Assembly: GCA_003023365.1 (NCBI GenBank)
Contig: PXTG01000069.1
Location: 5,473-38,600 of the forward strand
Reading direction: 5' to 3'
Source of the DNA: Bacteroidetes bacterium QH_7_62_13
GTDB lineage: Bacteria; Bacteroidota; Rhodothermia; Rhodothermales; Salinibacteraceae
Length of the DNA: 33,128 nt
In this document: positions 19,258 to 28,448 of the stretch, in pieces
Layout of the letters: each line of letters starts with the position of its first letter
How positions within the stretch are numbered: position 1 is the first letter of the stretch
Made by a program: the position numbers and the translations under genes
The notes under the pieces: model-generated
What the model was told of the DNA's origin: nothing
What the model saw: only the letters and a program-made list of their open reading frames with translations
Databases searched by the model: none

Positions 19258-20436
19258 ATGGATGACGATACCTTCTACGAGCGCCTTCCGGTGCTGAGCA
19301 ACTTCGCCAAGGTTGCCCAGCCCGAGCACTACACGCCGGTGCCCGACGACTGGGTCGTTGCGGTGGGAGACGTTCGCGACTCCACGGGGGCCATCGACAG
19401 GGGGCTCTACAAACAGGTGAATATGGTTGGGGCCTCGGTCATCGCGGCCGTCCTCAACGCGATCGAACACCGGGCGGTGCCCTACGTCTTTGCGGGGGAC
19501 GGCGCGGCGCTCTGCGTCCCGGGAGCGCACAGGGAGGCTGTGACGAGGGCGCTTGGGGGGGTGCGCCGAATGGCGCGCGACGAGTTCGCCGTTCGGCTTG
19601 ACGTGGGCGTGGTGCCGGTGGCGGACCTTGTGCAACAGGGCCACGCAATCATGGTGGCGCGGTACCGCCTGTCGGATACGATCGAGCAGGCCGTTTTCAT
19701 GGGAGGCGGCCTCTACGTAGCCGAGGAGCGTGTGAAGGCCAATCCAGAAGGCCGGTACGGGGTGTCGCCGTCGGTGGAGGGACCGGCCGATTTTTCGGGC
19801 CTGGAGTGTCGGTGGGATCACGTCCCGAGCCACCGGGAAGAGATTGTCGCTCTCCTGGTACAGGCTACGGGCGCTTCTTTACAAGACGATGCCCGGATCT
19901 ACGACGATGTCATCGGCACGCTGCACAAGATTTACGGGGACGATGACAGCCGACCGGTCCTCCATGGTCAGCTTCGCCTGGCGTTTGCCCCCGATAAGCT
20001 CTCGACAGAGCAGCGTGTACGGACCCACGGACAGGGCTGGTGGCGGCGGGTTCTCTACTGGCCGGCACTCTGGATGCAGAATGCGCTCGGGGGGCTCTTC
20101 ATGGCGATGGATTGGACGACCGACGAGACGCAGTGGGGAAATTACAAAGAGGACCTGGAGGCGCACACGGACTATCGGAAGATGGACGGCACGTTACGGG
20201 AGGTGCTTGCCGGGACGGTCGATCAGCGAGAGACGTTCGAAGCCTACCTCCAGGAGCAGTACGAGGCCGGAAATTTAGTCTACGGGCTCGATGCCTCGGA
20301 CGCGGCCATGGTGACGTGTCTCGTCTTTAAGCACGAGAAGGAGCACGTGCACTTTGTGGACGGGGCGGATGGAGGGTACGCCCACGCCGCTCAAGACTTG
20401 AAGGAGCGAGAACGGGGGCGGGGCGCGTCGGGCTGA
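19258..20436 (+). CDS. DUF3095-like protein (possible nucleotide-cyclase-like fold)
   Basis: MDDDTFYERLPVLSNFAKVAQPEHYTPVPDDWVVAVGDVRDSTGAIDRGLYKQVNMVGASVIAAVLN...FAGDGAALCVP. The 5' extension back to 19012 in the track looks non-coding. Confidence 0.75.
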   Translation: MDDDTFYERLPVLSNFAKVAQPEHYTPVPDDWVVAVGDVRDSTGAIDRGLYKQVNMVGASVIAAVLNAIEHRAVPYVFAGDGAALCVPGAHREAVTRALGGVRRMARDEFAVRLDVGVVPVADLVQQGHAIMVARYRLSDTIEQAVFMGGGLYVAEERVKANPEGRYGVSPSVEGPADFSGLECRWDHVPSHREEIVALLVQATGASLQDDARIYDDVIGTLHKIYGDDDSRPVLHGQLRLAFAPDKLSTEQRVRTHGQGWWRRVLYWPALWMQNALGGLFMAMDWTTDETQWGNYKEDLEAHTDYRKMDGTLREVLAGTVDQRETFEAYLQEQYEAGNLVYGLDASDAAMVTCLVFKHEKEHVHFVDGADGGYAHAAQDLKERERGRGASG

Positions 20437-20562
20437 GCGTGCGGGAGGCGCTTCGTACGAGCGTCATGTTCTCTACCGGTCTGCTCGTGCTAGGGGGCAC
20501 CTCCGAGATCCCCTGCTCGTTTCAGAACGGGACGGAAGAGAACGGATAACGGCCGGAACGAT

Positions 20563-22611
20563 TTATTCCGTGGTGGGCGCGGTCGAAGAAGCATTCTCCC
20601 GGAAGCGCGGCAGCGTCACCACGACGGTGGTGCCCTCCCCCTTTGTGCTGTTGACCTCAATGTCGCCATCCATGAGGTCGATGAGACGCCGGGTGATGGT
20701 GAGGCCCAGCCCGATGCCTTCGTATTCGCGCATGGTTCCTTCGGACTCTTGCTTGAATGCCTCGAAGATGCGCTGGAGGAACGATTCGCTGATCCCGACC
20801 CCTGTGTCGGCCACTGTCAGGATCACGGCGTCCGACTCGGGGGTCAGAGCGACAGTCACACGGCCCTCCTTCGTGAACTTAATCGCGTTGGTGAGTAGAT
20901 TGGTGAGTATCCGGTCGAAGGCGGTCTCGTCCACGAGGGCCTCTACGGGGGAGGGGGGAAGGTCGAGCCGGAGATCCAGGTCATTCCGGTCTATCTGCGG
21001 CCGAAGCAGGTTCACCGTTTCGTGAATTTGATCGTTGAGGGCGGTTCGTTTGAGCGTCAGACTGATTTCGTCTTCCTCAAGGCGCGCCAAGTCGAGGACG
21101 GAGGTGAGGGTTTGTTTCAGTCGCATACCGCTGCGCTGGATAAGCGAGGCCATCTCCTCTTCCTGCCCCCCAACCTCCTCCCCAAGCACCTCGGCAAATC
21201 CGATAATCGACGTAAGGGGGGTGCGAATCTCGTGACTCATGTTGGCCAGGAAGGCAGATTTCAGCCGGTTCATCTCCTCCGCCCGTTCTTTGGCCTCTAC
21301 CAGCTTTTGCTCGTACTTCTTGCGCTCGGTGAGGTCCACCCCATAGGCAAAGACGCGTACCGTTTCGCCGCTTTCGTTGGTGACAGGGTGGGCCACCCGC
21401 AGGATGTGGCGGGTTTCCCCCTCGGCGGTTGTGACCGGGTCGTCGAACGAGTCCGGCTCTTGTGTCTCGGCGACCCTTCGGAGCCAGTCCACGCGTGCCT
21501 GGAAGGGGGCGGGATCGAGGTCGCGTCGTCGGGCGTAGTCGACGGCCGTCTTGCCGATGAGCCAGTCTCGCATCTCATCGTCGCCCACGGCGGCGGGGTT
21601 CAAGAACAGATAGCGCACCTCCGAATCCATTACGGCCACCTCGATGGGCAGCTCCGTGAGGGCTTCTTCGTAGAAAGACGTGACGGCGGCGATGGCGTCT
21701 TCGTGGCGTTCCTCGGTAATGTCGGTCTCCGCGACGAGAAAGCCGGTGCACGTGCCGTCGTTGTCGAACAGGGGCGCACCCCTCACCCGCACCCAGTACT
21801 GGGTTCCTGATTTTCGGTAGTTGAGAATGTCGGTGGCGAAGGACTTCTGTCGCTCGATCTGTACACGGATGTGGGACACAGTGTCCTCGTCGGTGGCCGG
21901 GCCGTGGAGCAGCTGGCCGGGTCGGTGTCCGCGCAGTTCCTGGCGGGCGTACCCGGTTAGCTCCACGAAGCGGTCGTTGACCCACTGGATCCGGCCCGCC
22001 GAATCAAGACGAAGAAGGCCGTCGGAAGTGAGTCGGGCCGCTACGTCGAAAGGAGGAGACGGCGACGAAGATTCCGGAGGTTGGGACGGGTCCCTCTCCG
22101 GCGTCGATTCCACAGGGGGGAACGTGGACGACGACGTCCGGTGCACATCGAGAGCGTTGGTAACGAGTGCACTGAAGTCTTCGAGTCGATCCACCGCCGC
22201 GGCGCAGAGGGTCCTTGGGGTCGTGTCGAGGAGGTGGACGGTGCCGATGGGAATGTCGTCGTCGGTCCGGACAGGCGTTCCGGCGTAGAATCGGATTCCC
22301 GGTTCGCCGGTCACGAGGGGGTTTTGTGCAAACTGTGGATTCCGCCGGGCGTCCTCGACCACGAGGGACGTGTCTTCATTCACGACATGGAGGCAAAAGG
22401 AGTGCTCACGGGGGATCGTCGTGTCGAAGCCCGTGGTGGCTTTTACCCACGTGCGGTCGCCCCCCACGAAGGCCACTGTTGCTGTGGGCACGTCGAAATG
22501 GTCCGCCATGAGCCGAGTGATCCGGTCGAAGGGCTCCTCGGGCGGCGTGTCGAGAATATCGTAGGACGCGAGGGCCGCAAGTCGCTCGCGTTCCGAAACG
22601 AACCCAGACAT
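20563..22611 (-). CDS. Sensor histidine kinase (GAF, PAS repeats, HisKA, HATPase_c)
   Basis: RERLAALASYDILDTPPEEPFDRITRLMADHFDVPTATVAFV (GAF), DITEERHEDAI (PAS/PAC), [69 protein letters not shown]. Confidence 0.93.
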   Translation of the reverse strand: MSGFVSERERLAALASYDILDTPPEEPFDRITRLMADHFDVPTATVAFVGGDRTWVKATTGFDTTIPREHSFCLHVVNEDTSLVVEDARRNPQFAQNPLVTGEPGIRFYAGTPVRTDDDIPIGTVHLLDTTPRTLCAAAVDRLEDFSALVTNALDVHRTSSSTFPPVESTPERDPSQPPESSSPSPPFDVAARLTSDGLLRLDSAGRIQWVNDRFVELTGYARQELRGHRPGQLLHGPATDEDTVSHIRVQIERQKSFATDILNYRKSGTQYWVRVRGAPLFDNDGTCTGFLVAETDITEERHEDAIAAVTSFYEEALTELPIEVAVMDSEVRYLFLNPAAVGDDEMRDWLIGKTAVDYARRRDLDPAPFQARVDWLRRVAETQEPDSFDDPVTTAEGETRHILRVAHPVTNESGETVRVFAYGVDLTERKKYEQKLVEAKERAEEMNRLKSAFLANMSHEIRTPLTSIIGFAEVLGEEVGGQEEEMASLIQRSGMRLKQTLTSVLDLARLEEDEISLTLKRTALNDQIHETVNLLRPQIDRNDLDLRLDLPPSPVEALVDETAFDRILTNLLTNAIKFTKEGRVTVALTPESDAVILTVADTGVGISESFLQRIFEAFKQESEGTMREYEGIGLGLTITRRLIDLMDGDIEVNSTKGEGTTVVVTLPRFRENASSTAPTTE

Positions 22612-22897
22612 ACCGGCCGAAAGAGAGAGGTCTCGAAAAGGCTCAGGCGAACGAGGACGTGAGCGACGTGGTCGGCACAGTTTGGGATGGGGCCCCCACT
22701 CTTAGGGGAGACGGGAAGGGGCCGGTTCCGAGAGGCTGTGCAGACTGCCCACCGCGGACGTGCTGTAATGAAGCAAGTGAAACCGGCGTTCCGTCCGGTT
22801 GTCCCTGACGTTGCGCCTGGGGCACGGCGAGGACGAATTCAAGAGGGAGGAAGAGCGGTTGCTTGACGAGACCAGAAGAAGTCCCGTCGGAAGCGGG

Positions 22898-23128
22898 TCA
22901 GGATCGGTTCGGGCCGGCCCGACCGTCTCGATCGCGTGGAGGAGTGGGGACGGCGAAGTAATACCAGGAAAACCCTCCCGCGATGACGATGAAGGCCAGG
23001 GCAAGCCCCATCATCTCACCGGGGGTTGTATCGGGGGCTTCCGAGATCGATGGAAGCGCCACGAGCCCCCCGACGAACACGACGAACGCAAAGATGCCAA
23101 GACCGAAGTAGTCCAGAAAGAATTTCAC
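22898..23128 (-). CDS. Small membrane protein, hypothetical (GTG start)
   Basis: MKFFLDYFGLGIFAFVVFVGGLVALPSISEAPDTTPGEMMGLALAFIVIAGGFSWYYFAV; its GTG overlaps the upstream ORF stop (GTGA), suggesting translational coupling. Confidence 0.65.
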   Translation of the reverse strand: MKFFLDYFGLGIFAFVVFVGGLVALPSISEAPDTTPGEMMGLALAFIVIAGGFSWYYFAVPTPPRDRDGRAGPNRS

Positions 23129-23361
23129 TGATCGGTGATCTCGGCTTGTTCGACGAGGTCAGCTAAGATCCAGAGTGAGGGCACCCACAGACCAACGAAG
23201 ATCGCGGCCTGCTTACTGCCACTGAACCACAGGAAGAGGGAGAGGGCTAGCGCCAGGACGCCGGCGACAAAGATCCACCCTTTGCTGTTTGTCATGAAGG
23301 GGATCGTCTTGATCGAAGAGGAACGGTCGGCAACGTTTCGCCCCGTTATGACATGGGTCAT
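23125..23361 (-). CDS. Small membrane protein, hypothetical (true start may be the internal ATG at about 23295)
   Basis: MTNSKGWIFVAGVLALALSLFLWFSGSKQAAIFVGLWVPSLWILADLVEQAEITDQ; GTGA overlap with the downstream small ORF. Confidence 0.65.
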   Translation of the reverse strand: MTHVITGRNVADRSSSIKTIPFMTNSKGWIFVAGVLALALSLFLWFSGSKQAAIFVGLWVPSLWILADLVEQAEITDQ

Positions 23362-23540
23362 GCCATCACAAGGGCCATGCCATTACAATATGAAGTGGAG
23401 CGCCGATCCGGGAAACGGGAATCGTTGCAGCCGTTCTACATTTTTAGTTCAAACGCATGAACGCTCTTTGCGATGGCACGGCGCAGGAAAACGGCAACGG
23501 ATCTATCCTTTTTGGTCGATCCTTGACCGATCATTTTCCC

Positions 23541-24139
23541 ATGATGGCCTCCGCCCTGCCTGAATCCGACCCTCCTTCGCCCGCCGCTGCTCCCGGGCCG
23601 GCGGACGCCGCCGCACTCGTGGTCGACGAGCAGGGATGGGGGGAAGACGTCTCTCGCGTGAACGGCCGTATGCCAACGCGTTCGCCTGGCGATTGTGGGG
23701 GCCGCCCTATCAATGAGTATTGCCCGAGTCGGTGGGGGAGCGCATTTTGGAGGCCGTCCAGCAGGCGGGTTCCAGCGCCCCGCCCGTGTCCGTGGGCGTG
23801 TACCGTTCCGGTGCGCAGCGGTGGTTCGACGTGCACGTCCAGCCCACGAAGAAGGCCACCGGCGTCACATTCCGGGACCGGACGGATCACCAGCAGTGAA
23901 AGCCCCTGCTTCACCTGCTGGACGCGACGGTTCTGGAAGGTCTCTTTCGGGTTTCGGCGGACGATGCCATCGTGACGGTGCGTCTCTACGAGGCCGACGA
24001 TTCGGTTGTCCTGGAAGTGGCCGATACGGCACCGGGGGAGGGCACTACGGCAACCGCACGTCCGCCCGGCGTCCGAGGGGAACCGACAGAAGAGAAAGAG
24101 GAGCGCTCAACCTGCCTGCGCCGGCACTGCCACACGTAG
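23541..24139 (+). pseudogene. Decayed PAS/histidine-kinase gene remnant
   Basis: Fragments in different frames or separated by a stop: ESVGERILEAVQQAGSSAPPVSVGVYRSGAQRWFDVHVQPTKKATGVTFRDRTDHQQ* (PAS/PAC-like), then LEGLFRVSADDAIVTVRLYEADDSVVLEVADTAPGEG (HATPase-like, resembling LEVADTGPG), then the stop at about 24139. Confidence 0.5.
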
Positions 24140-24141
24140 GG

Positions 24142-25619
24142 TCAATGTCGGAGGGCCGAGAGGCTCCCTACGACCAGGTTGATCGCCGTTCCGATGGCCG
24201 TGTACCAGGGCCACCCGATGGTGCGCAGGTTTGCCTGCTGAATGGTGGCGTCCGTCGGGTTCAGTACGAAGAGCCAGCCGTCCGACGGGCTGTGCCACAC
24301 GCCGAAGATGATGAGCACCATGGCGCCGATCGACACGACGAAGGCGACCAGCGCGTCGAGCTGGCGTGTCCGTTCGTGCCAGAGCCCGAGGAGGAAGGCC
24401 CCCAGCAAGCCGCCGTACGTGAACGAGGCGATCGACAGGCCGAGCTCCACCACCGGGTTGTTGCTGTCCTGAAAGAGGCTCGCGAACCCGATGAAGACTG
24501 CGCCCCAGAAGAGCGTGAGGCCGCGAGAGACGAGTAGCCCCCACTCCGCGTCTAGCGAGCGGTCCGCGATGCGTTCGTAGAGATCATTTACCGAGGAAGA
24601 CGCCAATGCGTTGAGGGAGGAGGAGAGCGAGCTCATGGCCGCGGCCACAATGCCCGCCAGGATGAGTCCGGACAGGCCTGCCGGCAGGCCCTCGATAATG
24701 TATTTCGGGAAGACCTCATCGCTGCGCTGAAGGCCGAGGGCTTCGACCGCCGCCCCGTCGTAGTGTGCCCAGAGCAAGAGACCGACGCCCAGAAAAAGCG
24801 CGAACTGCACCATCACGATGATCGCGCTTCCGATCACTGCCTTCCGGCTATCCTGTTCGTCGCGGCAGGCCAGCAGGCGCTGTACGATGAGCTGGTCGGT
24901 GCCGTGGGAGGCCATCGAGAAAATGGCCCCGGCAATGACCGCCGTCCCGAACGTGTAGGGCATCGTGAACCAGCGCCCGAACGAGTGGTCGAAGCCGAAA
25001 TCAATGAGGTTCGTCTTGCCCGCCTCTACGACCGTCTGCCACCATCCGGGCGGCACGTCGCCCAGCAGAAAGAAAATGGCGACTAGGGCCCCGCCCACGT
25101 ACAGCAGCATCTGCACCACGTCCATCCACACCACCGCCTTGATGCCCCCGACGAGCGTGTAAACGGCCGTCACCACCCCAATGATGAGGATGATCTGAAC
25201 GTACGTCATCTCCAGCCCCGCCGTGTCGGCGATTACCTTCAGCGGAATGGCCGTGGCGAAGAGGCGGACCCCGTCGGCCAGCAGGCGCGTGCCGAGAAAG
25301 GTGACCGAGGCGGCGCCCTGCATGGTGTCCCCGTAGCGGTCGCCGAGGAAGGCGTAGGCCGTTTTCAGCTTGCCGGCGTAGTAGCGCGGCAGAAAATAGA
25401 GGCTCACGATCACGCGCCCCACCAGATACCCCAGGGTAATTTGCAGGAAGGTGAGGGCGCCACCGTACGCCACCGCCGGCACGCCCACCACGGTGAGCGT
25501 GCTGGTTTCCGTGGCGACCACCGAGAGGCACACCGCCCACCACCCCCCGCCCAGACGCCGAAGACGGCAACCCCGGCGAGGTACGCGACGATGACGACGA
25601 GGTCGAGCGTGGTGAGCAT
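24142..25619 (-). pseudogene. Sodium:solute symporter (SSS family) with an apparent deletion/frameshift near the N-terminus
   Basis: Body: SVVATETSTLTVVGVPAVAYGGALTFLQITLGYLVGR...GLIVAAAMSSLSSSLNALASSSVNDLYERI. The N-terminus MLTTLDLVVIVAYLAGVAVFGVWAGG (start 25619) lies in another frame from WWAVCLSVVATETST. Confidence 0.75.
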
Positions 25620-25818
25620 AGGCGTTCGTTCGCTGGGCAACCAATCGAAGCGAGGCGGCTCAACGCTCCCCTCCGTCGTCGTGCCGGGATGCGTGTGCGA
25701 GGCGCGTGAGTGCCAGGGATAGGCTACCGGTCACTCGAAGGAAACGCAAGCCGAGAGCGCCAATGCCGGGTCCCGTTGAACGCACCCCCACGCACGGTTT
25801 TGGCGATTTCGGACCAAT

Positions 25819-25843
25819 CAAAAACGGGAGCGTCTCCCGGTTT
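25819..25843 (-). terminator. Terminator-like hairpin 3' of the BadF-type kinase
   Basis: aaaacgggag-cgt-ctcccggttt, located just after the stop at 25870 on the minus strand. Confidence 0.4.
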
Positions 25844-25869
25844 CGACCATGTGGGAGCGCGCGAACCCG

Positions 25870-26907
25870 TCACTCCGCCCGGAGGCGGTGAGCGCGGCGG
25901 AGGGCGCCCACCGCCGGCTCCTCCTCCAGCCGCCCTACCCGCCACGCCGGAAAGCGCTCCCGCAGACAACTCCGAAGACGCTCCTCGTAGTGGGCGTTCT
26001 GCAAGAGTCCCCCCAGCAGCGTGATGCGCGAGGACATCGCCTCGGTCCGGGTCAGGACCCACCCGATCTGTTCGACGAGCCGAGACACGTGTTCAGACAA
26101 AAGCGCCGACGCCACTGCGTCCCCCTCGGCCGCCGCTTCGATCACCAGCGGAGCGACCGCTTGCACGCCGAAGGCCCCCTGATACACCTTCCGCATCAGG
26201 GTCTCCCGGTCTCCAATGCCGTGCGAGTCCCGTACCCGACCGCGCAGGACCGTCTCCGCGCCTCCGTCGAAGGTCGCGGCCACCGCTCGGAGCCCCGCCC
26301 GCCCAAGCGCGTAGCCGCTCCCGGCGTCGCCCAGCACGTGGCCCCAGCCCCCCGCCCGCAGCAGGTTGCCCTCCGCCGTGCGACCCACCACCACCGAGCC
26401 GGTCCCGGCGATGACGACGAGTCCCCCTCCGGTGTCGTAGGCCGCGTCCAGCGCAATGAGCGCGTCGTGGACCACCTCCACCTGCACTGCGGGGCCGCCG
26501 CACTCCCGCGCGAGCCCCTTCTCGCGCAGGGCCGCCCGCAGAGCCTCGGCGAGGGCGCGCCGCATCTCGGCCCGCCCGGCCCCGGCCACGCCCGCGCTAA
26601 GCAACATCGTCTCCACCCCAGACACCTCTCGGAGCACCTCCCCGACCAGTCCCGCCAGCACCTCCGCCGCCTCCGCCCGTCCCACCTGGTTCGGGTTCGC
26701 CCCGGAGCCCCGCCGCTCGAGACGCTCGTCCCCGCCGGCCCGCTCGGCGATCAGACGCGTCTTGGAAGCCCCCGCGTCCAGTCCAACGAAAAGAGAAGAG
26801 GAGGGCACAGGTCGAAATGCCGGATCGAGAGAAAACAGCCGAATACAGTCCCGCAGCCGGGGACGAGGGACCGTCAGGAACTGTGTCTCCGCCCCGCACC
26901 CGTACAC
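25870..26907 (-). CDS. BadF/BadG/BcrA/BcrD-type ATPase; likely N-acetylglucosamine/amino-sugar kinase (start may lie further downstream, near VPSSSLFVGLDAGASKT)
   Basis: LFVGLDAGASKTRLIAE, GSGANPNQVG, VVHDALIALDAAYDTGGGLVVIAGTGSVVVGR, RAGGWGHVLGDAGSGYALGRAGLRAV. Confidence 0.85.
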   Translation of the reverse strand: MYGCGAETQFLTVPRPRLRDCIRLFSLDPAFRPVPSSSLFVGLDAGASKTRLIAERAGGDERLERRGSGANPNQVGRAEAAEVLAGLVGEVLREVSGVETMLLSAGVAGAGRAEMRRALAEALRAALREKGLARECGGPAVQVEVVHDALIALDAAYDTGGGLVVIAGTGSVVVGRTAEGNLLRAGGWGHVLGDAGSGYALGRAGLRAVAATFDGGAETVLRGRVRDSHGIGDRETLMRKVYQGAFGVQAVAPLVIEAAAEGDAVASALLSEHVSRLVEQIGWVLTRTEAMSSRITLLGGLLQNAHYEERLRSCLRERFPAWRVGRLEEEPAVGALRRAHRLRAE

Positions 26908-26982
26908 CGTCCCAAGACAGCGCGTCGGCTACGGGCAGCGCAGCGTTCCCAAAACAACGGGAACCGGACCCTTTCCGCAAGA

Positions 26983-26996
26983 TGGAAGCGCTCCCA
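26983..26996. promoter_or_regulatory. LacI-family operator-like palindrome 1 (TGGAAGCGCTCCCA)
   Basis: Imperfect palindrome with a central CG; resembles the TGNAANCGNTTNCA consensus of LacI/PurR-type regulators. Confidence 0.5.
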
Positions 26997-27004
26997 CCCT
27001 CTCG

Positions 27005-27018
27005 TGGAAGCGATTCCA
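27005..27018. promoter_or_regulatory. LacI-family operator-like palindrome 2 (TGGAAGCGATTCCA)
   Basis: Matches TGNAANCGNTTNCA; 22 bp centre-to-centre from palindrome 1. Confidence 0.6.
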
Positions 27019-27032
27019 GACTTGGCTCCCCC

Positions 27033-27061
27033 TTGACCGACGTCCAACGAAGCACTTATCA
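27033..27061 (+). promoter_or_regulatory. Candidate sigma70-like promoter for the GHL10/symporter unit
   Basis: TTGACC (27033-27038), 17-nt spacer, TTATCA (27056-27061), upstream of the ATG at 27167. Confidence 0.45.
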
Positions 27062-27166
27062 TGCACAGTCCTCGTGCACAACGCTCCGCCTGCGCGTCCG
27101 GCAGCCCCCACTGCGGACCCGCCAGGGCGCGAATGGCGGCAGTGTCTACCAGCCCCGACGGCCGAC

Positions 27167-28390
27167 ATGCTTCGCCGTTTTTCCTTTTTGCTACCGGCCG
27201 TCCTCGGCCCCTCCAGGGGGGTGCCCCCTCGGGCCGCCAACGGGTACGGCGGCCTCGTGCTCGCGGCGGTGCTCGTGCTTTCCGGAGCCGGCTGTCAACC
27301 GGGGGGCGACTCGGAAACGGGCCCCGCCGGTCAAGAGGACTCGACCGTTCGGTGCGAGACGCCCCCCACCGGCGACGAGCTGCGCGGCGTGTGGCTGACG
27401 AACGTCGACTCGGACGTGCTCGACAGCCGGGAGAACATCGAGGAGGCCATGGCCTTTCTTGCCGAGGACTCGCTCACTGGGCAGCCCATCGATCCGCAGT
27501 ACGAAGGACGCGATCCACTCGGGGAGCTCGTGGCGGCGGCGCACGACCGGGGTCTCGTCGTCATCCCCTGGTTCGAGTTCGGGTTTGCCTCGTCCTACGG
27601 CACGGAGGGAGCCGGCCCGATCCTTCAGAAGCATCCGCAGTGGGCGGCGCGCGACACGAGCGGCGCGCTCGTCACGAAAAACGGCTTCGACTGGATGAAC
27701 GGGTACCGCCCCGCCGTGCAGGACTTCCTGATGAACCTGGTCATGGAAGTCGTCGAAAACTACGACGTCGATGGCATTCAGGGGGACGACCGGCTGCCCG
27801 CCAATCCGGTCGAGGGGGGATACTCCGACTACACGAAGAGCCTTTACCGGCAGGAGCACGACGGCCGCAATCCGCCCACCGACCCCCGAGACGAGGGCTG
27901 GAAACAGTGGCGGGCCGACAAGCTCAGCGACTTCGGTCGGCACATGTACGACGACGTGAAGGCGGTCGATTCCTCGCTCGTCGTGTCCTGGGCGCCCAGC
28001 CCGTATCCGTTCGGGTACAACGAGTACCTTCAGGACTGGCCCGCGTGGATCAACCGGGGCTTTACGGACCTCATCCACCCGCAGGTGTACCGTCGCAACG
28101 TTCAGGAATACGAGGACTTCCTCGACACGCAGCGGGCCGACCAGGCAGGCTGGGACGGCAGCAACGTGCACGGCTTCTATCCGGGCGTCTTAATGAAGGT
28201 CGGCGACTATCGGATGACGCCGGAGGAGCTAAAGACGGTCATTCGGACGAATCGCTCGCGAGGCATCGAGGGGGAAGTGTTTTTCTTCTACGAGGGCCTG
28301 CGCGAGGACGGCGACGAACTGGCCGACGTGCTGAAGAGCTGCTATCGCGAGCCCGCCGACCTGCCATTCGACCCCGCGCACGTGCCGTGA
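27167..28390 (+). CDS. GHL10-type (glycosyl hydrolase-like 10) family lipoprotein, possibly internally deleted
   Basis: Lipobox-like VLVLSGAGC; ELRGVWLTNVDSDVLDSRENIEEAM, DPLGELVAAAHDRGLVVIPWFEFGFASSYG, ENYDVDGIQGDDRLP. The track start at 26456 is an antisense read-through extension. Confidence 0.85.
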   Translation: MLRRFSFLLPAVLGPSRGVPPRAANGYGGLVLAAVLVLSGAGCQPGGDSETGPAGQEDSTVRCETPPTGDELRGVWLTNVDSDVLDSRENIEEAMAFLAEDSLTGQPIDPQYEGRDPLGELVAAAHDRGLVVIPWFEFGFASSYGTEGAGPILQKHPQWAARDTSGALVTKNGFDWMNGYRPAVQDFLMNLVMEVVENYDVDGIQGDDRLPANPVEGGYSDYTKSLYRQEHDGRNPPTDPRDEGWKQWRADKLSDFGRHMYDDVKAVDSSLVVSWAPSPYPFGYNEYLQDWPAWINRGFTDLIHPQVYRRNVQEYEDFLDTQRADQAGWDGSNVHGFYPGVLMKVGDYRMTPEELKTVIRTNRSRGIEGEVFFFYEGLREDGDELADVLKSCYREPADLPFDPAHVP

Positions 28391-28448
28391 GACGACCGCG
28401 GATGGCGGTCACACTGCCTGGATCCTCCGTCGTAACCGACGTTCCCGC

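Noticed and set aside
22799-23131. 110-aa plus-strand ORF antisense to the small membrane protein
   Set aside because: The minus-strand product is a plausible membrane protein with coupled translation; the plus frame is charged low-complexity sequence.
26456-27166. N-terminal 237-aa extension of the GHL10 ORF in the track
   Set aside because: It runs antisense through the kinase and the divergent promoter. The lipoprotein signal peptide at 27167 marks the likely true start.
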